From an uncultured Bacteroidales bacterium (GTDB lineage: Bacteria > Bacteroidota > Bacteroidia > Bacteroidales > UBA932): a stretch of DNA of 64,000 bases. Below the pieces are notes generated by a model. That model had not been told where the DNA came from. It saw only the letters and a program-made list of their open reading frames with translations, and did no database searches. A program made the translations under genes and the position numbers. This document shows, one piece after another, positions 17,050-25,924 of this stretch. The stretch covers positions 1 through 64,000 of the forward strand of contig CAMFBM010000001.1 of NCBI GenBank assembly GCA_945948555.1, written 5' to 3'. How positions within the stretch are numbered: the stretch's first letter is position 1; every line of letters starts with the position of its first letter.

Positions 17050-17710
17050 TGTTGTTTGGAGCAGTTACACTTCCGACTTTCAAACCGGGATACCTTCCTG
17101 TGTCCTCCCTCTCCGCGTCAAGGTTGATCCTCAACTGGTTGTTGAGACCTTTAAGAAGGGATTTGTAAGGCATCGAAGCCTCGAACAGAGGGACATTGAC
17201 TCCTGAAACCTTCTTGATTGTGGATTCTATCAGGAGAGAATCGCCACTGAACGGAATGAATGCAAGTGAATCCACACAGAAATCCGGACGGCTGTTGAAA
17301 AGAGTGTCGCGAACCGGAATCTCGTTCTTGATGGAGAAAACAAGCTGCTCACCTTTCCTGTAGAGTTCGAACATCTCTTCAGGTTTGATGCGGGGATTGC
17401 GTTTCTTGAGTTTCTTTGTGTTCTCAACAGCAACCGAGTCATCCTGAGAGCCGATCTGCATCACAACCTCAATCTTTCCTTTGTTGTAGAAATCCTTGAG
17501 AGAATCTATTGAAGACGTGAAATGCCCGGTTTCACTCTTGAAAGCCACCTGCAAAGTCCTTATGTCCTTGAGCCTCTCAATGGCGACAGCCTCGCGGGCA
17601 GCCCTTTCCTTGTTGAACCTTACTGGCTGCATCACACTCTGAACGATGGCATAGACCAGCCCTATAATAACTATAGGGAGAATCAGATAGGTAAAAATTT
17701 TCTTGACCAT
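17030..17710 (-). CDS. conserved membrane-anchored protein, pilin-like N-terminus
   Basis: 226 residues, not recognised with a function. One N-terminal membrane helix (about 3-24) is followed by a long amphipathic helix, RFNKERAAREAVAIERLKDIRTLQVAFKSETGHF, that recalls type II secretion pseudopilins (hydrophobic helix, then helix, then a short beta region). There is no prepilin peptidase site (no G-F-T-x-x-E before the helix). The rest (KKLKKRNPRIKPEEMFELYRKGEQLVF) looks cytosolic or periplasmic. It is first in the operon with DUF3822 and rsmD, driven by the promoter at 17745-17775. Confidence 0.7.
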   Translation of the reverse strand: MVKKIFTYLILPIVIIGLVYAIVQSVMQPVRFNKERAAREAVAIERLKDIRTLQVAFKSETGHFTSSIDSLKDFYNKGKIEVVMQIGSQDDSVAVENTKKLKKRNPRIKPEEMFELYRKGEQLVFSIKNEIPVRDTLFNSRPDFCVDSLAFIPFSGDSLLIESTIKKVSGVNVPLFEASMPYKSLLKGLNNQLRINLDAEREDTGRYPGLKVGSVTAPNNNAGNWE

Positions 17711-17744
17711 TATAGAATTGTTTTTTGTTTCCCAAAATTCCGGA

Positions 17745-17775
17745 CAAAGTTAAAAATTTGATTTATGAAATGCAA
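17745..17775 (-). promoter_or_regulatory. promoter of the DUF3822-rsmD operon
   Basis: On the minus strand, TTG (17775-17773), 20 bases, TAACTTTG (17752-17745), 35 bases before the ATG at 17710. Exact Bacteroidetes consensus. Confidence 0.65.
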
Positions 17776-17784
17776 TATAATTTG

Positions 17785-17792
17785 TAATTTTG
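17785..17792 (+). promoter_or_regulatory. -7 box before nrnA operon
   Basis: TAATTTTG fits TAnnTTTG and lies 21 bases before the nrnA ATG. The nearest upstream TTG (17758-17760) is 24 bases away, longer than usual, so the -33 box is doubtful. Confidence 0.45.
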
Positions 17793-17813
17793 CGCCCGTA
17801 AAAACGGAGTAAA

Positions 17814-18875
17814 ATGAAAGTCCCTGACCAATCCGACATCGTTTCACTGGTGGAGATGACCGCTTCCTCATCGGCAATCACAATTTCCACACACATCCGT
17901 CCGGATGGTGATGCAGTCGGCAGCAGCGTCGCAATGCTGCATTTTCTCCTTGCTCAAGGCAAGGATGCGTATGTCATACTCCCCCATCATGCTCCGGAGA
18001 CAGTCGGATTCCTGCTTGAATCAGTCCCTGAAGGCAGGATCATCGTCCACGAGGATACGCCTGAACCGGCTCTGGGCGCAATCCTGAGAAGCGACCTTAT
18101 CATCAGCCTTGACTACAACGATTTCAAACGGACAGAAGCCCTTCAGGAGGCCCTTGAAAATTCCAAAGCCCGGAAAATCCTCATTGACCACCACCTGGAT
18201 CCAAGCCTCGGAAAGTTCGATCTTGTGTTTTCCCAGACACAGACATCCTCAACCTGCGAACTTCTGTTCAACATCCTCAAGGCATTGCCGCAGACAAAGG
18301 GTGATGCCTCGAACCTGCCGATTGAATGCAGAACAGCCCTGATGACCGGAATGACCACCGATACGAACAATTTCGCCAACTCAGTCTTCCCGGGGACGTT
18401 GCAGATGGCTTCCGAACTGCTTGCAAGCGGAGTTGACCGCGATGCGATTCTCGGCCGTCTTTACCGGAGCGACCGCGAGCAGAGGCTGAGGCTTAAGGGA
18501 AAACTGCTTTACGAAAACCTGAGGATAACTTCCGACGGGGTCGCTTACATCATCCTCGACAGGAAAACCCTTGAGAGCTACGGCATCAAGGAAGGCGAGA
18601 CTGAAGGCTTCGTCAACGAGCCCCTGAGCATCAGGGATGTCAAGATGAGCATATTCCTCAAAGAGGACAAGGAAAAATTCCGAGTCTCAATCAGATCGAA
18701 GAAAGGAGTTTCTGCAAACCTCTGTGCAAGGCTTCATTTCAACGGAGGCGGTCACGAACTTGCCTCGGGAGGAAGCCTTCCCGTTCCCGGAACGGTAAAA
18801 GACGCTGTCGAGGCTGCCCGGTACATAGAAGAAACCACGCATATATTCATCAATAAGGAAAATGAAACCAGGTAA
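17814..18875 (+). CDS. nrnA: DHH-family phosphoesterase, NrnA-like oligoribonuclease / pAp phosphatase
   Basis: 353 residues. The DHH domain contains STHIRPDGDAVGSS (about 28-41), SLDYND and LIDHHLD; the C-terminal DHHA1 domain contains FNGGGHELASGG. These metal-dependent enzymes degrade RNA fragments of two to five nucleotides and can dephosphorylate 3'-phosphoadenosine 5'-phosphate in the cytoplasm. It is first in a six-gene plus-strand operon; its last 14 bases overlap the next gene's start. Confidence 0.9.
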   Translation: MKVPDQSDIVSLVEMTASSSAITISTHIRPDGDAVGSSVAMLHFLLAQGKDAYVILPHHAPETVGFLLESVPEGRIIVHEDTPEPALGAILRSDLIISLDYNDFKRTEALQEALENSKARKILIDHHLDPSLGKFDLVFSQTQTSSTCELLFNILKALPQTKGDASNLPIECRTALMTGMTTDTNNFANSVFPGTLQMASELLASGVDRDAILGRLYRSDREQRLRLKGKLLYENLRITSDGVAYIILDRKTLESYGIKEGETEGFVNEPLSIRDVKMSIFLKEDKEKFRVSIRSKKGVSANLCARLHFNGGGHELASGGSLPVPGTVKDAVEAARYIEETTHIFINKENETR

Positions 18876-19530
18876 TACAGACATATATAGATACCTATAT
18901 ATAATATTCCCCCTGCTCGCCCTCATCGCAGGATGCTCGGCGAGCAGGGAAAACACCTACAACACGCAGGAAGACAGGATTGACAAATATCTGTCCTCCG
19001 TCACGGCATCGATCACATACCCTGGAACATCCTACAGGAATTACTGGGATAAGGAAGACATTATCTCGATGACGGCAAAGACCGAGGAAAATGCGGAAGG
19101 CAGCCTGGACACTCTCAGTGTTACGGTCACAGTCAAGCCGAGAAGGACTGTAAGACAGAACGGTTCCAACAAGGCAGTCTGGACAGAGGGAATTGGCGAG
19201 GAAGCCGGAAGCAGGGCCGCCGTCACATTATACTATGAGGCCTACACCTTTGAAAGCAAGCCACAGACTCTTTTCGCGACAAATATGCAGTCTCTTGTTG
19301 ACAGCGGAAGCTGGAGTGTCACGGACCCTGACTGCAACCCGGTAACCTTGAATCTGGATGACAGGAATCTCACCGAAGGTCTTCGCAACGGTCTTCTGGG
19401 ATGCCGGGCAGGAGAGGAAAGCTACATAGTCTTTTCCGGGAAATACGGTTTCGGGAAAAAACCGCTAGGCACGATTCCTGCAAATGCCGCCCTGTTTTAT
19501 CACGTAATAATAGAAAGTGTCCGGAATTAA
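18862..19530 (+). CDS. FKBP-like lipoprotein, single degenerate domain
   Basis: 222 residues. The signal peptide has a lipobox (LIAG before Cys25). The C-terminus (about 170-222) has the closing strands of an FKBP fold (LRNGLLGCRAGEESYIVFSG, then KPLGTIPANAALFYHVII), while residues 60-150 cover the earlier strands in diverged form. Few active-site aromatics remain, so isomerase activity is uncertain. It overlaps the end of nrnA. FKBP lipoproteins linked to nrnA recall GldI-type proteins of Bacteroidetes, a comparison from memory. Confidence 0.7.
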   Translation: MKPGNTDIYRYLYIIFPLLALIAGCSASRENTYNTQEDRIDKYLSSVTASITYPGTSYRNYWDKEDIISMTAKTEENAEGSLDTLSVTVTVKPRRTVRQNGSNKAVWTEGIGEEAGSRAAVTLYYEAYTFESKPQTLFATNMQSLVDSGSWSVTDPDCNPVTLNLDDRNLTEGLRNGLLGCRAGEESYIVFSGKYGFGKKPLGTIPANAALFYHVIIESVRN

Positions 19531-19563
19531 TTTGTATATTTGCAAGTTTTATATACCGAAAAT

Positions 19564-20574
19564 ATGAGAAAAATCATTTCCTATACGGCGACGGCCGTAC
19601 TGATTGCAATGTGCTGCAGTTGCGCGAAGGAGCGATCATCAGTCACCAACGACGCCGCAAAGAGATATTTTGACGCCTGGATATATGTTCATCATTCTGA
19701 CGCCCGTCGCACGGATTTGGGGTCCTACATCATAGAGGAGACCACAGGGAACGGGGCTCCGATTGAAGGGGCGGTGTTTCTGTCCGTGAACTACACGATT
19801 TCCGACCTTGAAGGCAACATATCCTCAACATCATCTTCAGACATTGCAAAGATGCTTGGGACACACAGCGACGCAACCTATTACGGTCCCGTTTACTGGA
19901 GTGCGGAAGAAGGGGCGCTGATGGCCGGCATTGCCGATGCAATCAAAGGGATGAAAATCAATGGAAAGCGGAAAGTCGTAATCCCGGGATGGCTTCAGAC
20001 CTACACGACCTACTCCACGGAAGAAGAATACATTGCCAATGTCACCGAAAACACTCCCGCAATCTACACGATTGAAGTGACCGACACGGTTATGAGCATG
20101 AATTACAGGCAGGTGCAACTGATTGAGAAATACCTCGGGAACCGCTTCGGAGAGAAGGTGGACTCGCTCCAGTACGGATTCTACTACAAGAGAACCGGTG
20201 AACCGCTTGATGGGGAGGCCTTTCCGGAGGACACCACCGTTTACATCAACTACACGGGCAGGCTGCTCAGCGGCAAGGTGTTCGACACGACAATCGGAGA
20301 CACGGCAAAGGTTCACAGAATCTACAGCGCATCAAACACCTACTCCCCTGCCACAATCAAATGGGCTGCAGACTCACTCTCCATCACCATGGGCAGCAGC
20401 TCCTCAAGTGTCATCCAGGGATTCTCCAGGACTCTCTGGCAGATGAGGTCAATGGAAAAGGGTGTCGGAGTATTCATCTCTGACCTGGGGTATGGAAGCA
20501 ACGGCAGCGGAAATTCCATTCCGGGCTATGCGCCTCTGGTCTTTGAGGTGGAAATGGTGGAGAACGAGGAATGA
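19564..20574 (+). CDS. FKBP-type peptidyl-prolyl isomerase lipoprotein, two FKBP domains
   Basis: 336 residues from the ATG at 19564; an upstream TTG/ATG-like start would precede the promoter box. The signal peptide has CCSC. Domain 1 (about 60-185) has AVFLSVNYTISD, IKGMKINGKRKVVIPGWL and PAIYTIEVTD; domain 2 (about 215-335) has TVYINYTGRLLSGKVFDTT, VIQGFSRTLWQMRSMEKGVGVFI and PLVFEVEMVE. It probably assists folding of exported proteins at the outer membrane. TATATTTG at 19535-19542 may give a second, internal promoter. The stop overlaps the MATE start. Confidence 0.85.
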   Translation: MRKIISYTATAVLIAMCCSCAKERSSVTNDAAKRYFDAWIYVHHSDARRTDLGSYIIEETTGNGAPIEGAVFLSVNYTISDLEGNISSTSSSDIAKMLGTHSDATYYGPVYWSAEEGALMAGIADAIKGMKINGKRKVVIPGWLQTYTTYSTEEEYIANVTENTPAIYTIEVTDTVMSMNYRQVQLIEKYLGNRFGEKVDSLQYGFYYKRTGEPLDGEAFPEDTTVYINYTGRLLSGKVFDTTIGDTAKVHRIYSASNTYSPATIKWAADSLSITMGSSSSSVIQGFSRTLWQMRSMEKGVGVFISDLGYGSNGSGNSIPGYAPLVFEVEMVENEE

Positions 20575-21989
20575 TGGAGCAGACGGACAATCAACAGCAA
20601 AGAAAAGAGAATCAAGCACATTCTGTCCTCGGGACAGAAAGGATCGGGAAACTCCTCAAGTCATACGCCCTTCCGGCAATCATAGCAATGACGGCTTCGT
20701 CATTGTACAATATGGTTGACAGCATCTTCATCGGACAGGGAGTCGGAGCCCTTGCCATTTCGGGACTTGCCGTGACCTTCCCCCTGATGAACCTTTCAAC
20801 TGCGTTCGGCACACTGGTCGGCGTAGGAGGTGCGACCATACTCTCGATTCTGCTCGGACAGAAGAACTACAACGGGGCATCCAAGGTATTGGGGAACATA
20901 GTTTCCCTGAATCTCATCATCGGAACTATCTTCATGGCGGTGGCATTGGTTTTCCTTGACCCGATTCTGACGTTCTTCGGAGCGAGCGGGAACACCCTCC
21001 CGTATGCCAGGGAGTATATGCAGGTCATCCTCTACGGGAATGCCATCTCCCACGTGTATTTCGGACTCAACTCCGCGATGAGAGCCTCAGGAAATCCCAA
21101 ACTGGCAATGGGACTGACGCTTTTCACGGTAATCTTCAACACCATTCTCGACCCGATTATGATCTTCGGGATGGGGATGGGCATCAAGGGTGCCGCCTGG
21201 GCAACGGTCATCTCGCAGACCATTGCGATGATTATCATCGTTTCGTACTTCAGCAACCACAAGAATTTCCCGCATTTCGAAAAGGGAATCATCAGACTTG
21301 ACTGGAGAATCGCCAGGGACTCCCTCGAAATCGGTTTCGGGCCTTTTCTGATGAACTCGGCGGCATGTCTGGTGAATCTGTTCATCAACCAGCAGCTGGG
21401 CAAGTACAGCGGAGACATGGGAATCGGTTCCTTCGGAATAAACAACCGCATCACCTTCCTGTTCCTGATGGTGTGCATGGGTCTGAACCAGGGTATGCAG
21501 CCAATCGCGGGCTACAACTACGGTGCAAGGAAGTATTCCAGGGTTCTTAGAGTATATAAACTGACAGCGGTGTTTGCGACAATCACCACATTCGCCGGTT
21601 TCATCGTATCCGTGTTCCTGCCCCACCTGATGGTCGGAATATTCACACACGACGGGGAACTTGCAGAGATGTCCGTACACGGTCTGAGGATAATGAACTC
21701 CATTTTCTTCATTGTCGGTTACCAGATTGTCTCCACGAATCTTTTCCAGAGCCTCGGGATGGTCAGCAAGTCGATTTTCCTGTCACTCTCAAGACAGTTG
21801 CTATGTCTTGTCCCGCTGGTGTACCTGCTTCCGCTCTGGCTTGGTGCCGACGGGGTCTGGCTCAGTTTCCCCCTCTCGGATGCATTCGCCTGCATCCTGA
21901 CGATAATTATGACGGGAAGACTGGTCCGCAAGTTCAGAAAACTCAAAGACGGTGACGACCCGTCATCATTAGGAGGGATTGTAAGATGA
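20571..21989 (+). CDS. MATE-family efflux transporter
   Basis: 472 residues, about 12 membrane helices in two halves of similar plan (starts near 28 and 255). MATE hallmarks are present: YNMVDSIFIGQGVGALAISGLAVTFPLM in the first half and GLNQGMQPIAGYNYGARKY in the second. MepA/NorM-like drug or metabolite export driven by sodium or protons. It overlaps both neighbours by 4 bases (ATGA), so it is translationally coupled between an FKBP lipoprotein and the kinase-like protein. Confidence 0.93.
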   Translation: MMEQTDNQQQRKENQAHSVLGTERIGKLLKSYALPAIIAMTASSLYNMVDSIFIGQGVGALAISGLAVTFPLMNLSTAFGTLVGVGGATILSILLGQKNYNGASKVLGNIVSLNLIIGTIFMAVALVFLDPILTFFGASGNTLPYAREYMQVILYGNAISHVYFGLNSAMRASGNPKLAMGLTLFTVIFNTILDPIMIFGMGMGIKGAAWATVISQTIAMIIIVSYFSNHKNFPHFEKGIIRLDWRIARDSLEIGFGPFLMNSAACLVNLFINQQLGKYSGDMGIGSFGINNRITFLFLMVCMGLNQGMQPIAGYNYGARKYSRVLRVYKLTAVFATITTFAGFIVSVFLPHLMVGIFTHDGELAEMSVHGLRIMNSIFFIVGYQIVSTNLFQSLGMVSKSIFLSLSRQLLCLVPLVYLLPLWLGADGVWLSFPLSDAFACILTIIMTGRLVRKFRKLKDGDDPSSLGGIVR

Positions 21990-22600
21990 AAGGATTGATA
22001 ATAAACATAGGCCGGCAATTCGGGAGCGGCGGCAGACTGGTCGCGCTTGAAATCGGACGGCGATTGGGAATCAATGTCTATGACAAGGAACTGCTGTCAA
22101 GGGCAGCCGAAAGCAGCGGGTTCAGTCCGGAATTTTTCAAGAAAAGTGACGAGAGGAGGCATTTCTTCTCCTTCCTTTTCCCTGCCTCCGGGATGGGACA
22201 TACCGGCTCAGGGATTGACGAATGCTCATTGTTCGCCATTCAGAGCCATGCAATTCAGGAAATTGCCAGGACGGAATCAGCAGTCATCATCGGAAGATGC
22301 GCTGACTACATCCTCAGGGAAAGGGGCTGCACCCTCGATGTCTTCATCACCTGCCCGGAGGAGGAAAGAATCAGAAGAATAATGGAAAGAGAGTCTCTTT
22401 CACACGACAAGGCAAAATCCCTGATGGAAAAGAATGACCGCGACAGGGAGTCATATTACAACCATTTCACACTCGGCAACTGGGGTGTAGCCTCGAACTA
22501 TGACCTATGCATCGATTCGTCCATCCTCGGTATTGAGGGTACAGCACAGTACATCATTGATTTTGCACGAAAGGCAGAACTGGCAGGAGGGGAGGAATGA
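21986..22600 (+). CDS. cytidylate kinase-like P-loop protein
   Basis: 204 residues. The N-terminal P-loop is GRQFGSGGR (about 9-17), an AT-tolerant variant of GxxxxGK lacking the usual Lys; INVYDKELLSRAAE follows. It belongs to the cytidylate-kinase-like family (AAA_26 type) that often lies beside MATE genes in gut Bacteroidetes. Substrate and role are unknown; nucleotide phosphorylation is assumed from the fold. Overlaps on both sides are 4 bases. Confidence 0.82.
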   Translation: MKGLIINIGRQFGSGGRLVALEIGRRLGINVYDKELLSRAAESSGFSPEFFKKSDERRHFFSFLFPASGMGHTGSGIDECSLFAIQSHAIQEIARTESAVIIGRCADYILRERGCTLDVFITCPEEERIRRIMERESLSHDKAKSLMEKNDRDRESYYNHFTLGNWGVASNYDLCIDSSILGIEGTAQYIIDFARKAELAGGEE

Positions 22601-23922
22601 AACACCGGAAACTTTTGGCTGCAGTCACCGCCACGGGCATATTGACTGCCATAATTCTCTCTCTGACATCCTCCCACGGGAATTCACAGGAAGTACCTGC
22701 CCCGGAGACACCAGTCTGTCTGAACACAGTTCTTGGAAACACAATATCCAACCTTCCCGAAACCGCAGGGATGGACCGCAAAATAGAATCCTACCTCCGG
22801 AAATGGGAAATACGTGGAGCATCCCTCGCAATAATGAGGAATGATTCGCTTGTCTATGCAAAGGGCTATGGCTGGGCGGACAAGGAGAAAGAAGTCAAAA
22901 TGGAACCAGGACACATCCTCAGGATGGCTTCCGTCTCGAAACTCATCACGGCAACAGGAATAATGGTGCTCTGCGACAGAGGCCTGCTTCATTTGGAAGA
23001 CAATGTTTTCGGACCTTCAGGAATACTCGATTCACTGCCTTTCACATCGGTAATCAAGGACCCGTCCTACAAAAAAATCACTGTGGAACATCTTCTCAGG
23101 CATCAGGGAGGATTCTACCGCGATCCCCTCTTTTCTTCAAATGACGTGCGAGTCCAGATGGGACTTGACCACGCTCCTGAGGCAGAAGATTTCTACCGAT
23201 TGGTGCTGAGACATCCCCTGAGGTTTGCCCCGGGGTCCTGGCAGAAGTATTCCAATTTCGGATATCTTCTTCTGTGTGAAGTGATTGAGAAAGTTTCAGG
23301 CAGTGCCTACGAAGATTTCACCACTGAAGAAGTGCTCAGACCGGCAGGCTGCTTTGATATGCACATTGCAGGAAACTACTACGAGGACAGACGCCCGAAT
23401 GAGGTGAGATATTACACACACGAGGGTGACGGGAAATACATCTCCGAGTACAACGGAAGCGGGAAAACCGTTGAAAGATGTTACGGGGGGAACAATATTC
23501 CCCTTCTTTCAGGAGCGGGAGGCTGGTGCGCATCCACCCCGGAAATCGCTCGTTTCGTGGCCGCAATCGACGGACGGGATGAAATTCCGGATATCATTTC
23601 AAGGGAGGCCGTGGAGAAGATGACTGAATATTTTGACACTGAAACCTTTTCACTCGGCTGGAACGACACTGCTCCTTCGAAGGGCTGGACAAGGACTGGA
23701 ACGTTGTCGGGAACCAGTGCGTTGGTAAGATATTATCCTGACGGGGAATGCTGGGTAATGATCACCAACACGAGTACCTGGAAAGGATATGGCTTCAGCA
23801 AATACACAGAAGCCCTTTTCAACGAATGCAGGAGCCTCTACAGTCAGAAGCTCCCGCAGCGCAATCTCTTTACGGTAAAATCCGGTCAGGGTCATACTGA
23901 CGCACCCGGAATTCCCCGCTGA
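22597..23922 (+). CDS. serine hydrolase, beta-lactamase class C / CubicO type
   Basis: 441 residues. An N-terminal signal or anchor (about 8-30) is followed by a penicillin-binding-protein-like domain: SVSK (the SxxK nucleophile motif, about 118-121), YSNFGY (YxN, about 223) and a C-terminal WTRTGTLSGTSA region that replaces the KTG motif. Likely a periplasmic peptidase or esterase acting on D-amino-acid peptides; antibiotic resistance should not be assumed. It is last in the operon. Its final 53 bases overlap the 3' end of the opposing buk gene, giving an unusual tail (GQGHTDAPGIPR). Confidence 0.87.
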   Translation: MKHRKLLAAVTATGILTAIILSLTSSHGNSQEVPAPETPVCLNTVLGNTISNLPETAGMDRKIESYLRKWEIRGASLAIMRNDSLVYAKGYGWADKEKEVKMEPGHILRMASVSKLITATGIMVLCDRGLLHLEDNVFGPSGILDSLPFTSVIKDPSYKKITVEHLLRHQGGFYRDPLFSSNDVRVQMGLDHAPEAEDFYRLVLRHPLRFAPGSWQKYSNFGYLLLCEVIEKVSGSAYEDFTTEEVLRPAGCFDMHIAGNYYEDRRPNEVRYYTHEGDGKYISEYNGSGKTVERCYGGNNIPLLSGAGGWCASTPEIARFVAAIDGRDEIPDIISREAVEKMTEYFDTETFSLGWNDTAPSKGWTRTGTLSGTSALVRYYPDGECWVMITNTSTWKGYGFSKYTEALFNECRSLYSQKLPQRNLFTVKSGQGHTDAPGIPR

Positions 23923-24991
23923 GAACTCCATAGCCGTTCTCGGCAAGCGAATCCATCTCATTCTCACCGGGATAGACAACAACGGGTGCAATGAACGAAA
24001 CCTTTTCGGCTATATGATCCGTTATCACCCGGTTGTGGGAAATGCCGCCGGTGAGGATAATCGCGTCCAACTTTCCGCACACGACAGTCGAGAAATAGCC
24101 AATGTACTTGGCTACACTGCTGCAATATGCCTTGACAAAAAGGGCAGCCTTTTCATCACCTGCATCTGACATAGCCATAATCTGCCTGAAATCATTCGTC
24201 CCGAAATACGAAACGGCACCACCCCTTCCAACGAGAAGTCTCTTGACCTCGTCCTTGGTATATTTACCGCTGAAACACATCTCCACCACAGGAAATGCGG
24301 GCACAGTGCCGGCACGCTCAGGCGTCATAGGTCCGTCACCTCCGAGAGAATCAGTGGTGTCGATTACCAGACCGTTTCTGTGAAGTGAAACAGAAGAACC
24401 ACCGCCAAGATGAGCCACAATGACAGTGACCTCCCTGTTCGTCTTACCCTGACTCCTTGCATAGCGTCTGACCACAGCCCTGGAATTGAGAGCGTGAAAG
24501 AGCGTACGACGCGGGAACTCCGGACGGCCTCCCAGTTTTAGTTCCGGAAGCATTTCATCCGCCATCGGAGGATCGGCGATGTAGGCCTTGCAGATTCTCC
24601 CGTCACCATTTTTCGCCCGGATTTCATTGATCATCTCGGCGATGTCGTAGGCAATGATTGCACTGAGATTACAGGCGTGAACCCCATCCCTCCCCGTGCG
24701 CAGAGTGTCACACATAGCCTTATTTACCTCGTAAACTCCTGTAACAACCGGAGTTACGAGACCTCCGCGAGCCATAACAATGTCGACACTTTCAACCGGA
24801 ACCCCTTTTGATGACAAAAAAACTGTGATGGCATCCCGACTTTCAAGGTCAAGATCCATCACAGAATTGTACTTGGCAAGCACTGCCGAATCGAGAGTTA
24901 TATTCTGCTCGAAAAGTTTGCTGCCGGAATCATAAAGGGCGATCTTTGTGGAAGTTGAGCCGGTGTTAATCACCAAAAGCCTGCCTTTCAT
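23870..24991 (-). CDS. buk: butyrate kinase
   Basis: 373 residues of the acetate/butyrate kinase ASKHA family. The beginning is LLVINTGSTSTKIALYDS (phosphate 1), with AHLGGGSSVSLHRNGLVIDTTD and ILTGGISHN. It converts butyryl-phosphate (or isobutyryl/isovaleryl-phosphate) plus ADP to the acid plus ATP. It is last in the ackA-ptb-buk operon, 13 bases after ptb. A Ptb-Buk pair next to AckA lets the cell gain ATP from both acetyl- and longer acyl-phosphates. Confidence 0.94.
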   Translation of the reverse strand: MKGRLLVINTGSTSTKIALYDSGSKLFEQNITLDSAVLAKYNSVMDLDLESRDAITVFLSSKGVPVESVDIVMARGGLVTPVVTGVYEVNKAMCDTLRTGRDGVHACNLSAIIAYDIAEMINEIRAKNGDGRICKAYIADPPMADEMLPELKLGGRPEFPRRTLFHALNSRAVVRRYARSQGKTNREVTVIVAHLGGGSSVSLHRNGLVIDTTDSLGGDGPMTPERAGTVPAFPVVEMCFSGKYTKDEVKRLLVGRGGAVSYFGTNDFRQIMAMSDAGDEKAALFVKAYCSSVAKYIGYFSTVVCGKLDAIILTGGISHNRVITDHIAEKVSFIAPVVVYPGENEMDSLAENGYGVLSGEFRVRQYDPDRILP

Positions 24992-25004
24992 AAAAATACC
25001 TGCA

Positions 25005-25913
25005 TCATTTTGCCGACATTGCGGCTATTGCTATTGAATTGAGTTTTGTGTCAATGCTGTCCGCGCGGCTTGAAAGTACGCAAGGAACTTTTGCTCCTAC
25101 CATCATACCTGCCTGCTTTACGTTTGCGGCAAGTTTGGAGTTTGTCTTGTAGAAGACATTGGCTGACTCGATGTTAGGGAAAAGAAGGCAGTCCGCATCT
25201 CCTCCGACAGGGCTGTTCAGACCTTTGATTTCGCAGGATTCCTTGTCAACGGCAACATCCAGAGCCAGAGGGCCGTCAGCGATGCATCCCTTGATCTGTC
25301 CGCGGTCAACCATCTTTGCAAGTTGTGCAGCTTCCATACAAGCCGGCATACTGGTGAGCATCTGCTCTGAAGCAGCGATGATGGCAACCTTCGGTTTCTC
25401 AATCCCCGCTGCATGTGCCGTGTTCACAAGATGGCCAAGGATAATCTGTTTCTGCTTGAAATCAGGAGCAGGAATCACTGCCATATCTCCGAGGAAAAGG
25501 AGCTTGTGATAGTTCGGATTCTCCAGAACGGCGCAATGTGTGAGGGTTCCCTTTGGAGGGAGAAGTCCGGTCTCCTTGTTGAGGATGGCCCTGAGGAACT
25601 TGTCAGTCGAGCAGAGTCCCTTCATCAGAATGTCTCCCTGGCCTTCCCTGATCATTGCAACAGCCTGAGCCACTGCAGGAAGCTCGGAAGGATTGTGGAC
25701 GATTGTGAATTTGGAGATGTCGATTCCCTCCTCCTCACAAACTTTCCCGATCATATTCTCGTCACCGACGAGGGTAGCCTCGATCAGTCCGAGGTCAACA
25801 GCCTTTGCCGCTGCTGAAATTGTGTGGCCGTCAACTCCCCAGGCGGCAATCATTCTCTTTTTCGCCCCTCTCTGTGCAAGGGCCTCGAAAATATCTGTAA
25901 AATGAGTAAACAT
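25005..25913 (-). CDS. ptb: phosphate butyryltransferase
   Basis: 302 residues of the phosphate acetyl/butyryl transferase family. Typical stretches are DILMKGLCSTDKFLRAILNKETGL, LLFLGDMAVIPAPDF and GCIADGPLALDVAVD. It exchanges CoA for phosphate on butyryl-CoA or branched acyl-CoA to make the acyl-phosphate used by Buk. It starts 11 bases after the ackA stop and ends 13 bases before buk. Confidence 0.94.
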   Translation of the reverse strand: MFTHFTDIFEALAQRGAKKRMIAAWGVDGHTISAAAKAVDLGLIEATLVGDENMIGKVCEEEGIDISKFTIVHNPSELPAVAQAVAMIREGQGDILMKGLCSTDKFLRAILNKETGLLPPKGTLTHCAVLENPNYHKLLFLGDMAVIPAPDFKQKQIILGHLVNTAHAAGIEKPKVAIIAASEQMLTSMPACMEAAQLAKMVDRGQIKGCIADGPLALDVAVDKESCEIKGLNSPVGGDADCLLFPNIESANVFYKTNSKLAANVKQAGMMVGAKVPCVLSSRADSIDTKLNSIAIAAMSAK

Positions 25914-25924
25914 TGGTATATTGA

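Noticed and set aside
22597..23922. antibiotic-resistance beta-lactamase
   Set aside because: SxxK and YxN are present but this form is shared by many peptidases and esterases of the CubicO group, and no resistance context exists.
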